Both the position numbers and the translations under genes were made by a program. From Alitta virens (Eukaryota > Annelida > Polychaeta > Phyllodocida > Nereididae), in the NCBI GenBank assembly GCA_932294295.1, contig OW028585.1, positions 15,346,771 through 15,410,770 on the forward strand: DNA of 64,000 nucleotides, given 5' to 3'. This document shows, piece by piece, positions 1 to 9,260 of the stretch (its first letter is position 1; each line of letters opens with the position of its first letter). Under the pieces are notes generated by a model. The model did no database searches, was not told the DNA's origin, and was given only the letters and a program-made list of their open reading frames with translations.

Positions 1-479
1 GGAACAGTTAGTTTTTCTGGGAGGATGATCGAAGCTGACGGGATGGAACATAATCCTGAAGCATGTCAGTTATATATCTGTGTATCATCAGCATACGTCA
101 TACACTGTACTCCATAGCTGATAATGATGTCCTCCAAGGGGGCTGTATACATCGTAAACAGGATGGGGCCAAGGACAGACCCCTGAGGTACCCCACAGAC
201 CAGTTCCTTCTTCTGCGACATGGTCCTCTTGATTGACACTGATTGGTAGCGGTTGTGAAGGTAAGAGGTCAACCAAGCCAAGACCTGGCCTCCCACTCCA
301 TAGTAAGTATTGAGGTGGTTTAGTAACACTTGATGGTCAATCGTGTCAAATGCCGCCGATAAATCCAAGAGAATCAAGACGACTTCCATGCGATGGTCCA
401 GGGCACATAAGATGTCATTTGTGACCTTGAGCAGGGCCGTCTCTGTGCTGTAGTGCATGCAAACTTCCTTTGAACGCAC
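1..479 (-). pseudogene. LINE reverse transcriptase fragment
   Basis: The reading frame from 479 down to 66 encodes a reverse transcriptase core of the CR1/L2/Rex-like non-LTR type. Visible blocks are STETALLKV near the start, LDLSAAFDTIDH (first catalytic Asp), VCGVPQGSVLGPILF and the active-site block YADDTQIY. A stop follows the last block, so the protein ends early, and it runs off the left edge of the window. The break at 479/480 is abrupt, and the sequence to its right encodes a later part of a LINE on the opposite strand. This is the arrangement expected of a 5'-inverted (twin-primed) insertion. Family assignment is from motif recognition; the exact clade is not certain. Confidence 0.85.
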
Positions 480-606
480 TTCTTAATATATACAATGCCT
501 TAATACTTCCTCATCTAAATTATGGATTAATGATATGGGGCTGGAAATCTAAGAAATTAACATCAGAAAAGAGCCATGCATATCATTACAAAGAGCCATT
601 ACATAT
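480..606 (+). pseudogene. LINE post-RT fragment, left part
   Basis: Translating the plus strand gives YNALILPHLNYGLMIWGWKS, then in another frame SLQRAITYI. This is the conserved stretch just after the palm of CR1/Jockey-like reverse transcriptases (LYNALIxPHLNYGxxxWG...LQxRAIRxI). The sequence stops near 606, where a minus-strand LINE is inserted. The protein signature resumes at about 4047 with DSCYRAHTAELF, so the two pieces belong to one interrupted element. Confidence 0.7.
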
Positions 607-1168
607 ATATATAAACTTTTATTGACAGTATGGTCAGTATTGACCTATTCGTCATTTTTACAATTCATAGACATATATACAGTACTATACTACACATTTC
701 TAGCATATTACAGATTCATTTAAAACATATAACAAAACTGTACTAAACATATCACATGTGTTACTGGTTATTTCATAGCATATAAGCATGATAAACAACT
801 TTACTACACGTATCAAACAACTATACTACACAAAAATAATATTGATTTGGGATTCAAATTATAAAACGAAAAACACAATACAATTATATACAAATCTGGT
901 CCCAGAATATTAGAGTCCTGCTCTCATCACACTGTGTCCATAAAAATTATTAAATTAATACTGATATGTATCATCTTCTGAAAAATAAATGTCCAGTGAA
1001 TTGTCACTTTTCCTTGGGCGGTTGGGGATGGGTAGTGTTGGGAGCCCATTGCATTTGAGATCTGCTATCATTCTATTTTATCAGGTTACTAGGGACAGAT
1101 TATTTTGTCTGTTTTAAAAATAGAAAATAATTTCAAAGAGAATTTCCTACTGCATAGACATGTGTTAT

Positions 1169-1669
1169 TTACATACTTTTATTTAAGAAATCCCCTAATG
1201 CATTTATAACTTTAGGTTCTCTACAAGTTAGCAATGCTTTAAATTTCTCAAAGGTGTTTGAATTTTCAAACTCAGGTATTAAATCTTTTGCTTTTTGAAA
1301 AAGTTGGTCCCTTAGCGATTTATTAGAGCTACAAGTTATGATATAATGAATTTCATCTTCTACTTCACTACTCGTACATTTCTCGCATATTCTATTCTCT
1401 ACAGGTACCTTAGGGGTTTGATGCCTACCAGTTTCGATCTTGAGATTGTGTGAGCTCAATCTGAACCTAGCTATGTTATTGATAGTTTTCTTTGGAAGGT
1501 TGATAAGTAGATATGGTTCAATAGAGTATGAAGTTTTAAAAAGTTTGTATGTCCTAAGTTTAGGTTGTTTGTCAGAATTTTTTATCTCGTTAAGGATCCT
1601 ACTTTGTTCGCTGGAATAGAGTTTAATTTTTACTTTAGTCGCTAAGGAATTTGGTGTATCAAGTACCAC
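1169..1669 (-). pseudogene. LINE ORF2 C-terminal region
   Basis: The 166-residue frame reads KLRTYKLFK...YSIEPYLL...NNIARFRLSSHNLKIETGRH...RICEKC...EDEIHYI. This is the C-terminal module that follows reverse transcriptase in several animal LINE groups and ends in a CxxC...H...C zinc-like cluster. It has lost the polymerase that should precede it. Thirty bases separate it from the endonuclease frame on the same strand. The first Met is arbitrary, because the original protein entered this region from the missing reverse transcriptase. Confidence 0.7.
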
Positions 1670-1699
1670 CTGAGGTGCACATGTACCCTCAATTATATT

Positions 1700-2830
1700 T
1701 CAGGTGGACCTGCTCTCAGATATGTATTTTTTATACTCTAGTTGGTAAGTTAAAGGAGTATGATCCGATTCTACAAGTTTGGGACCGATTTCAAAATCGG
1801 TTAATAAAGTAAATAGATCTCTTGTACACAGAAGGTAATCTACCACACTCTTTCCTAAGGGCGCATGGCATGTGAAGTTATCTGTATTTTCAGGGTTGAG
1901 GAGGCCATTAATAATTCTCATACCGCTTGCCTTACATAGCTGTATAAGGTCTTTTCCAAAGCTATTGTGAGTTTTATCATTGGTGTGTCTGTTCTTATTG
2001 TGCCAGGTAGTTTTATTATCAGATATACATTTATTAATAGCTGCCTCGTTTAGGTTAGTAATAAGATCAGAATCTTTACTTGCAATACAAATTTCAAAGT
2101 CTTTTAAGTTCCCTACACGACTATTAAAATCACCACACAAAGCTATTAATGGTGAGTTACTGAGAAATTTTGCAAGATCTTTCCGCAGTTCATCATATAT
2201 GTCTATGGGATCTGAGTTCAAGTAGCTTTTAGAACCTTGAGGAGGGATGTATGTGCCCCCAAGGTATAATGTAGGCTGGCGCCACTGCTGCACTCTAAGC
2301 CAGGTAACATATTCAGTCATTTTCTCAATTTTAACATGAGGGCTTATACTTTTCTTTATGAGCACTGCTATACCACCTGATGGCCTTCTTGCTCTAGGAT
2401 GTTTATAAGATCTTTGGCAGTGATAGTATTGATAATCTTTTAAGTTTGGGTCAAAGGAGTCTAACTTCATTGTTTCAATCAGGAAAATAATATCATACTT
2501 TGAGAAAAGGTTCTGTACACTGTCTAAGCTTAGTTTACTACCAATACCCTGTATGTTCCAGGTCATAATACTGAGTTTATGATTAATACTGTCTTGTTGT
2601 TTCTTATTACTTACATTAGTATAAGTTTTATTAGGTGGATTATTTTGGGGGTTACCCTGATTTACGTTGTTACAGTCATTTAAGTTACTATTTAACTGGT
2701 TTCTTTCTTTAAAATGGTTTATATCACCATTAAGATCTCCTTGGACTCCCGTAACGTTACCTGGGGTGTGATCCCGGACTGACAGGTGCAGGGGTGGAGT
2801 TGGTACCGGCAAAAGCCGAGTACCGGACAT
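1700..2830 (-). CDS. LINE endonuclease (APE type)
   Basis: The 376-residue frame contains an apurinic/apyrimidinic-type endonuclease fold. WNIQG lies at residues 91-95, the catalytic Glu at 119 in FLIETM, SGGIAVLIK at 151-159, the LCGDFNSRVG block with GDFN at 233-236, VVDYLL with an Asp at 331, and the terminal SDHTPL at 355-360. These are the metal- and phosphate-binding positions of LINE endonucleases, which nick the target DNA to prime reverse transcription. The first 85 residues are Asn/Pro-rich and look like a linker. The frame stops shortly after the domain (around SESRST), and no reverse transcriptase follows, so the element cannot move on its own. Confidence 0.85.
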   Translation of the reverse strand: MSGTRLLPVPTPPLHLSVRDHTPGNVTGVQGDLNGDINHFKERNQLNSNLNDCNNVNQGNPQNNPPNKTYTNVSNKKQQDSINHKLSIMTWNIQGIGSKLSLDSVQNLFSKYDIIFLIETMKLDSFDPNLKDYQYYHCQRSYKHPRARRPSGGIAVLIKKSISPHVKIEKMTEYVTWLRVQQWRQPTLYLGGTYIPPQGSKSYLNSDPIDIYDELRKDLAKFLSNSPLIALCGDFNSRVGNLKDFEICIASKDSDLITNLNEAAINKCISDNKTTWHNKNRHTNDKTHNSFGKDLIQLCKASGMRIINGLLNPENTDNFTCHAPLGKSVVDYLLCTRDLFTLLTDFEIGPKLVESDHTPLTYQLEYKKYISESRST

Positions 2831-2843
2831 TGGGACCAGTTCA

Positions 2844-3449
2844 TCAAAATTTTGTGTCGAGCCAAGGTCTTGTGATGACTGTCATGATCGATTGACCGAG
2901 CGAGCGTTTAGATGCCAGAGTGAGATGGATATTGTCCTTCAGCTTGGCATCTCGGATCTGAACGCTGGTGACAAGTCTCACCCTGGAAGAGAGGTGACGG
3001 ACAAAGGAGTTTAATTCCTGGATCGTATGGCGTCTCTGCGTGTTTCCTGTCATGGTTAGTTCCACCAAGATTATTCGGGACCAGGGGTAAACACGATGGA
3101 CCTCCCTCATGAGTCCTTCGAGCTTCTGGGTAATGGTGGCTGGGGGTAATCCATTGGCTGCCTCGATATCTCCAGCCATTATGATGATGTGGCTTGGGTC
3201 TGGTCCCTGCGCGATATGTCTAATCCGAGTCTTCAGGTAGTCGATGGTGCCACCTGGGTAGCAAAATGATTGGGCATTGAGGGAGCGATTGTTCAGGATA
3301 GCAGACATTTCATGGGCGTTTGAGTTACCTATGACCAGTACCTTCCCTTCATCCTGCTTGTGTTTGGCCATCTGTTTGGGGGGTATTGGCACTGGCAAAT
3401 GCTGAGCACCTTTTTCCTGTTGTTTTGATGTTACTGTTTGCCTGGACAT
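2844..3449 (-). CDS. SGNH-hydrolase-like domain, retrotransposon ORF1 part
   Basis: The 201-residue frame carries the blocks of SGNH/GDSL esterases found in ORF1 of some CR1-like LINEs. KVLVIGNSN at residues 36-44 has the nucleophile Ser43. CYPGGT at 63-68 supplies the oxyanion glycine. MAGDIEAA at 91-98 sits where GxND is usual. DNIHLT at 172-177 holds the Asp/His pair. The third block is altered (AGD instead of GxND), so activity is doubtful. The start at 3449 is the first Met in frame. The N-terminal 35 residues are low-complexity and overlap the tail of the NADAR frame in another phase. In related elements this esterase is thought to help membrane or RNP trafficking of the retroelement, which is inference here. 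Confidence 0.65.
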   Translation of the reverse strand: MSRQTVTSKQQEKGAQHLPVPIPPKQMAKHKQDEGKVLVIGNSNAHEMSAILNNRSLNAQSFCYPGGTIDYLKTRIRHIAQGPDPSHIIIMAGDIEAANGLPPATITQKLEGLMREVHRVYPWSRIILVELTMTGNTQRRHTIQELNSFVRHLSSRVRLVTSVQIRDAKLKDNIHLTLASKRSLGQSIMTVITRPWLDTKF

Positions 3450-3969
3450 TTGTTGGAGCTTGGGGAACTGGGCAGGCTGAAGATCTGGGGCTGGGGGTAG
3501 TTTGGCTCTTTGGATCAGCTTTCGGTGGGTCTAGGGCGAGTTTTCCACGGAGTTCCATGAGCAGGACACCCATCATGTTATCTCCCTTAAGATTTGACCC
3601 ACATCCCCAGTAAGAGTCTGTGTCAATATTGTGGAGGAGATGAGCCTGACCAGTCTTGAGCAGGCTGGTCTTGAAGGCCTCAAGCTGATTGGATTTGGCC
3701 AGCAGTATTTCTGTCATCAGCTTTGGTTTGAATTCATGCCACTGGGCGCTTTTTCTGACTGCCTTGGATTCTCTTTTCGACTGGGCTGCTGTGCGAGTGG
3801 CCATAATCCTGTAGGCCGTATCGGAGCGGGCATGGTACAGAGCCATCTGGTGTTGATAGGCTTGCTCTGCACTATGGTAGGTCATCCCTTTATATCTTAG
3901 TCTCATACTGTAGAAATTAGACAGGATATTCAGATTACCATCTGAGCGAAAGAGTAGAGTTTCTTTCAA
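3349..3969 (-). CDS. NADAR (YbiA-like) domain, retrotransposon ORF1 part
   Basis: The predicted 206-residue frame has the hallmarks of the NADAR/DUF1768 family. These are LSNFY at residues 16-20, SAEQAYQ at 33-39, a W-x-x-x-K block near 77-83, ILLAKSNQLEAF at 88-99, LLKTG, SYWGCG at 119-124 and GDNMMGVLLMELR at 129-141. NADAR proteins are predicted to act on NAD/ADP-ribose derivatives, and YbiA acts as an N-glycosidase in riboflavin-intermediate metabolism. Here the domain lies directly upstream of an SGNH-like frame and an endonuclease frame on the same strand, so it is most simply part of ORF1 of a LINE rather than a cellular gene. A Pro/Gln-rich tail follows residue 146. The frame overlaps the SGNH frame by about 100 bases, so a frameshift probably splits one original ORF. 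Confidence 0.75.
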   Translation of the reverse strand: MKETLLFRSDGNLNILSNFYSMRLRYKGMTYHSAEQAYQHQMALYHARSDTAYRIMATRTAAQSKRESKAVRKSAQWHEFKPKLMTEILLAKSNQLEAFKTSLLKTGQAHLLHNIDTDSYWGCGSNLKGDNMMGVLLMELRGKLALDPPKADPKSQTTPSPRSSACPVPQAPTNVQANSNIKTTGKRCSAFASANTPQTDGQTQAG

Positions 3970-4046
3970 GTACTCATTGTTTATATTTGAAGCTGTGGTC
4001 TGTGTCTCTTGTGTGGCAGTTTGGAGGTTGTCTGTCTGGACATTCT

Positions 4047-4680
4047 GGCAGTGTTTTAGGGGCAGATTCGTGTTACAGAGCCCATACCGCTGAGCTTTTT
4101 CGAAAATTAAATATGTTAAAAATTAAAGATCTTTGTGCACTGCAGGACTATAAATTTTGCTTTAAATTTGAAAACTCATTGTTACCTCATTACTTCATAA
4201 ATGAAATGAAAAAAAAATCTAGAAAATAAAACCCACAGATATGTTACCAGACATATCAACAATATAAAGCTACCCGCTGTGAGACATGAATTTGCCAGGC
4301 ACAGTATATCCTATACCTGTCCTAAAACATTAAACAAAATGCCAAGTATTTTTAAAGAACAAAAAATAAACACACATAGCTTCCATGGTCGTAAATTTCA
4401 TGTGAAAAAGAAGACAGAACTTTGAGGCTTATATTGAAGAATGCAATATACCAAATTGTTACTCATGCCAATTTAATAGGCCTACAAATCAAAATTGCTT
4501 GTCATAATCTTCTACATTTATGCAAATTTCTTTTTATTACATTACATTTGTAACTGTATACTCATCCCTAAAGCGGCATGTCATTAAGCCTTTGGGAAGA
4601 GTAGCTTTATTCAATAAAAAATAAACAATAAACAATAAAACAATAAACAATAAACAGTCAATAAACACTTCAATATCCAA
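4047..4680 (+). pseudogene. LINE 3' part (continuation of 480-606)
   Basis: The plus strand resumes the protein signature of the interrupted LINE: SCYRAHTAELFRKLNMLKI and then CALQDYKFCFKFENSLLPHYF. This corresponds to the yxAHTxPLFxxLxxLKIxDL and FxyKxxxxxLPxxF blocks of CR1-like proteins. After residue 60 the frame degenerates, with stops and shifts, through about 4430. The 3' end is an A-rich (AATAAAC)n-like tail at 4610-4670. Together with 480-606 it forms the older host element into which the NADAR/SGNH LINE inserted. Confidence 0.7.
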
Positions 4681-5040
4681 ATAGTCAAATATCCCCAAAT
4701 AGGTGTCTGAGTGAAATAAGAAAAAACCTATCAAATTATCCAAACATCTATCCAAAATCGACTTTCCCGCTATTTTTAGTTCTTCTCTATCCCATTAGAG
4801 GTCGTTACACTACTGTCCTTAAAGAGCATGATACCAGTTGCGGAACGACGGATTTCAACCCAGAATAGTGATTTGATTTCAATGGTTTATAAAGAATAAA
4901 TGATTAAGGATTAAATATGTGTGAAATGCATACATTCAGAATCATTGCAATGTTTTCAATTAATTACAAAATTTAAATTATTGAAAAATTGTGCTGTTGA
5001 TAAATTGTACAATATTTGGATTTTATTGCACAATATGTGC
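4680..5040. other. AT-rich sequence without recognised genes
   Basis: No coding signature or clear repeat seen. It separates the LINE tail from the gypsy remnant. Confidence 0.5.
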
Positions 5041-5044
5041 ATTT

Positions 5045-5400
5045 TCATTGTGTAACATTTTTAACGGGTAGTTGTCTCTTCTTGGTAGAACGTCTGGGAG
5101 CTGGAGCTGTAGCTGTAACTGTAGCATGTCCCTCTGACTCCTCAGATTCCTCAAGGTACCTAGGACCTTCATCAGGATCGTCTGGTTCTGCAGAAACCCC
5201 AGGGTCTACTGTTTGGGTCTCTTCCTGAAATGGTTGCATTTCGGGTGCGGGATCAAATTGTGATGGATTGACAGATGGGACATCAACAACAACATTTGTA
5301 ACAGAGTCGGAAATCTAAACCAACTGAGCCTGTTCCTCCCCAGACGAAGAAGAATCTTCAGAATCATCTGAATCCACATAAGAACAAATGGGCAGGAGAT
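5045..5400 (-). pseudogene. Ty3/gypsy pol tail region
   Basis: On the minus strand, an acidic Pro/Glu/Asp-rich stretch ends in RRSTKKRQLPVKNV just past the integrase C-terminal domain. Such a tail commonly follows integrase in Ty3/gypsy polyproteins. Stops separate it from the integrase frame. No LTR could be identified nearby. Confidence 0.4.
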
Positions 5401-6430
5401 TATTTCTTCCTACCCTTTCCATTCTCTGGACAAATGACTAAAACAGGTAGATCATCTAGCTGACCAAGGACCCTATAGACCTGATCATCCCACCGATTAG
5501 CCAACTTGTGTTTGCCCTCTTGAAAAGAAGTTTTCTTTATGAGTACTCGATCACCGACCTTGATGTTATTTCCTCTTGCTCGTCTGTCATAATTTTCCTT
5601 GGCAGACTGTTGATTCTTAACAATATTCTTCCGAGCCAATTAATAAGACTCCTCCAAATGTTTCCGAAGATCTTCAACAAATTCTACATAGGACCAATCA
5701 TTACTATCGCTTACCAAACCGAATACATCATCCACGGGTAGTCTTGGTGTCCCGCCAAACATTAATTCGAAAGGAGTAAATCCTGTAACATCATTCTTCG
5801 TACAGTTGTATGCGTGCACCAGAGGTTGTACATAGTCCTTCCAGCGAGTCTTTTTACTATCGGGAAGAGTGGCAAGCATGTCAAGTAATGTGCGATTAAA
5901 CCTTTCACACTGGCTGTTACCCATGGGATGGTATGGAGTTGTTGTTGACCTTTTGATGCCAAGCATCTTACACATCTCGGTGATGACCTTTTCTACAAAA
6001 TTGGCTCCTTCGTCGCTCTGCAACCTCTGAGGCATACCATAATGATTTATAGATCAATCAAGGCTTTTGCGGTTGTCTTGGCTAACTGGTTCCTAATTGG
6101 AATAGCCATAGCATACCTTGTAAAGTGATCGGTTAATACAAGGATGCTACTGTAGCCACCTAAAGATGTCTCCAAGCCTAAGAAGTCCATACTGACCAAT
6201 TCCATAGGACTAGAAGTCTCAATAGAAACTAACTCCGAAATGGGTTCCACTTTCTTCCTCTTCAGGCAATTCTTACATTCTGAAACATACTGAGCAACAT
6301 CATCTTTCATCAAAGGCCAATAAAACCTAGTCTTCAACAGGTCTAACACACGATCACGACCGAAATTTCCCATGTCATCATGTAGAGCTTGAAGAGTCCT
6401 AAAACGACGTGGCGGAACTAGTTGTCTCAC
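5400..6430 (-). pseudogene. Ty3/gypsy integrase, frameshifted
   Basis: Three adjoining minus-strand frames make up one integrase. The first (6430-6047) has the HHCC-type zinc region (LHDDMGNFGRDRVLDLL, CKNCLKRKK) and the start of the catalytic core (MDFLG, the first Asp, then LVLTDHFTRYAMA). The second (6035-5640) has LQSDEGANF (second Asp) and TTPYHPMGNSQCERFNRTL (catalytic Glu), then FTPFELMFGG. The third (5639-5400) holds the C-terminal KVGDRVLIKK chromatin/DNA-binding barrel. The break near 6040 falls inside an INHYGMP-like motif and is a short frameshift; a stop at 5640 separates the second and third frames. Integrase joins retroelement cDNA to host DNA; this copy cannot make a full protein. 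Confidence 0.85.
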
Positions 6431-6700
6431 AGAAATTCAAACTTGTGAGCCGGGTATCGAGATTCTGCAAGTGTCAAACCTCTGCTGGTGAAGGTAATAG
6501 GATGGAATTTGCCATCTATTTCTTGACTTAGTACTGTACCCAATCCATGGCCACTGGCATCCACTTGTAGGACGAAAGGTTTACCAAAGTCCGCAAATGC
6601 TAAAACTGGAGTTGAGGTCATGGCTTCTTTCAACTTGTCAAAAGCTTGTTGATTTGGATCCCATTGAAAAGGAGGATAGCAAATCATAGATCTCTTCTTG
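6427..6700 (-). pseudogene. Ty3/gypsy RNase H fragment
   Basis: The frame FQWDPNQQAFDKLKEAM...PFVLQVDASGHGLGTVLSQ...PITFTSRGLTLAESRYPAHKFEFL is the start of the RNase H domain of Ty3/gypsy pol, with the catalytic Asp in QVDAS. The frame ends immediately after EFL and overlaps the start of the integrase frame. The rest of RNase H and the linker to integrase are therefore deleted, and upstream reverse transcriptase is absent. Confidence 0.8.
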
Positions 6701-7715
6701 TCTTGTCAGGTATTCCCCTCAATAACTCACCATGTGGTTATAAAGTTTGAAGAAGTAAGAAGGCCACCAGACTACTTGAGGGCCACCAGCTAGCACAACT
6801 AGCTTCTAACATAAAGTGGTGGAGTCTCTGTATGCAGCGCCAGGAGTTTCCCAGCATGCACTGCAATCAGAATGCTCTCTAGGGAGTAATTGTACTCAAC
6901 CAAAAAGGCCTCTGGTGGTTATTACAACAACAAACACATTTATGCATTTGGGACAAACATATTTTAAGTTAATGACTGGGGCATTATTATTACATTATAC
7001 ATTATATGGACATCTTTATGCCTTGTTGGTATCGGGCAGCCAGAATGTAGTCATGATAGTATTAGATAATTCTCCATGCGCCAATAATATGTAATATGGG
7101 ATGCCGTGTAATAAATTTAATTTCTAAACCCTTATGTACTTATGTACTATTTTCTTCCAATAAACCAATGTGTAGAAACTGGACGGATAATTGAATAATG
7201 AACTTACCAGTGTCATCCTCTAATAGAAACTTTGCAAAATGTAATGCAAATTAACCATGTAACTAACTTCAAGAAAGATTTCAACATAATTGATTACTGC
7301 ACTCCTACTCAGTCTAAAAAATATATAATTTAGGCTATTTACACAATACATGACACTATTAATTGTATAAGATATCATGTACAGGTAATTATAGGATTTC
7401 ATTAACAATGTAAATAACTATTTCTTACCAATCAACTTCAAGTTAAATTGAAACGTGTAATAAAACATGATCCGAGTCAAAGAAATGAAACATCAATTAA
7501 TTATATAGTATTAGCATTGATTTTTAACCAGGTACGTAGTTTGCAGGTTCAAAACCCACTCAGGCCACGCATCACACTTGAAGTGATCACCGCATCATAA
7601 ATAATTTGGTCAAAATTGATAATTCTTCTGTTGTGAGACAGTTAAAGGTTATGCTCATTGTTGACCAGTTAGTTATAACTAGCGGCTTGTGAAGTTATTG
7701 ACATTGCTCTTGTTA
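6700..7715. other. Intergenic AT-rich sequence
   Basis: No protein family, RNA gene or repeat structure was recognised. Short open frames on both strands show no conserved motif. Confidence 0.5.
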
Positions 7716-7928
7716 CACTCGGCGACAGTGAAATTCGCCACGACAACGAATTTCACCACTTGAAATAAGCAGTAATAAACACTTATTAGATGGCTCTCGC
7801 TGTGATAGAACATCGTCATTGATGTAAGCAATTAGTTTTGTAACGAATCTTGAACTTGCGAGGTGTATAATTGTGTTTTAGGGGGTGGCGAATTTCATTG
7901 TCGTGGCGAATTTCACTGTCGCCGAGTG
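7716..7928. mobile_element. MITE copy 1, TA target site, long TIR
   Basis: The element begins CACTCGGCGACAGTGAAATT and ends with its inverted complement. TIRs extend roughly 40 bases (…TTCGCCACGACAA…), and it is flanked by TA on both sides. Length is 213 bp with no coding capacity. TA duplication and size suggest mobilisation by a Tc1/mariner- or pogo-type transposase (inference). Confidence 0.85.
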
Positions 7929-8287
7929 TATTAGTTGACGTCATAACATTGGAGGCATTGCTTATTACACTACTACTACTAAAGCTTTTAAAAGGTGCAC
8001 GTGCCTGTTAGTTTTTGTTTTGTTGTTATAATCAGGAATGATAATAACATGTTTTATTTTGGGCCTCCAGAATCATTGTCATCCCTCGCTTCATTCGGGC
8101 TGAAAATGTGTCTATCGGGCCGACAACCAGTTTCTAGCTTGGGCTTTCATAAAGCCATGTCACCCTCAACCCCACAGCCAAGTGGCTTGACACATTATTG
8201 TTATATTTTTAGGAGTCACTCTGGTTCTACATTTTCGCCTATACATCTCCAAAATGGAGGGGAGTACAGTCCAAAACCTGGTGTCTA

Positions 8288-8514
8288 CACTCGGCGACAG
8301 TGAAATTCGCCCAAAAACGAAATTCGCCAACCCCCTAAAACACAATTATACACCTTGCAAGTTCATGATGCGTTACAAAACTAATTGTTTACATCAATGA
8401 CGATGTTCTATCACTGCGAGAGCCAATCAATGACGATGTTCTATCACTGCGAGAGCCATTAAGTGGCGAAATTCGTTGTCGTGGCGAATTTCCATATTTC
8501 ACTGTTGCCGAGTG
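8288..8514. mobile_element. MITE copy 2, inverted relative to copy 1
   Basis: Same family as 7716-7928: TIR CACTCGGCGACAGTGAAATT, TA on both flanks, and an internal sequence matching copy 1 in opposite orientation. A 33-base internal unit (…GACGATGTTCTATCACTGCG…) is tandemly duplicated at about 8395-8460 and accounts for most of the extra length. The right TIR has a short insertion. Confidence 0.85.
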
Positions 8515-8519
8515 TACAT

Positions 8520-9120
8520 CATATACATGTTCCAAATTAAATAGGAATTCAATTTCCAGAAAACTATTTTTCTTGACACGTTTGAGCCAAGAATAATAAT
8601 TATACATAGCTGTTTTACCACGATGTTCGCTATGGATCCAACACAACTCAAAAATTATCATGGGAGTGTCAAATGTGTTTCTCCTTTATCAAATTGTTTA
8701 TTTGTTAGGAACAGACAGAGGATAAAATCGTTATCACATTATTTTGAGAATACAGAATTTATTCTTTTATAAATAAATTCCTATATTAAAATTTTTTTTT
8801 ATGAATGTTGACTGGCCCCCGATTCAGTGCAACATAGCTTCACACAAGAGGGCGACAGCGTACAGCTTGCGTTGCAACTCGTGCATGTTTGTCTGACCAA
8901 TAATTTTGTCGTAAGCACTGAGATCCAACCTGAAGATGCATGATCCTGTCTTGTAAGTGATTTCTACAATTAATGCAACTCTTAGACATATATTGTGTGT
9001 GTTAATTTCGTTTAATACGCCCATGTCATGTGCTCCTAATTGTTTACCGACAAGATTGCGAGTTGGACTTAACAGTTGCAAATAAATTCCATCGTGGTGT
9101 CATGTTCAGGCAGCAGGGTC
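8520..9120. other. Non-coding AT-rich spacer
   Basis: No recognisable gene or repeat; small open frames only. Confidence 0.45.
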
Positions 9121-9260
9121 TTGTAGTGGATAAATTAGGCGTTCACACTTTCACGTATAAGACAACTAAAGGGGCGTTCACATTTTCACGTGTAAGATCT
9201 ACGTACGGATGTAACTATATTTTAATCTTGCTCATCCCTTCACTCGCCGAGCGTTTCAAG

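Larger units (their letters stand above)
606..4046 (-). mobile_element. Internally deleted non-LTR retrotransposon (NADAR/SGNH ORF1, endonuclease)
   Basis: On the minus strand, this element reads 5' to 3' as a NADAR domain (3969-3349), an SGNH-like domain (3449-2844), an apurinic-type endonuclease (2830-1700), and the C-terminal region that normally follows reverse transcriptase (1669-1169). A 3' UTR then ends near an AATAAAAG-type signal at about 620. The reverse transcriptase itself is missing: the endonuclease frame and the C-terminal frame are only about 30 bases apart, so an internal deletion removed it. The element interrupts a plus-strand LINE (480-606 and 4047-4680), which dates it as the younger insertion. 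Boundaries are inferred from where the host LINE coding signature breaks and resumes. Confidence 0.75.

Noticed and set aside
5400..6700. An intact endogenous retroviral-type pol
   Set aside because: Only part of RNase H and a frameshifted integrase are present. No reverse transcriptase, gag, envelope or LTR was seen.
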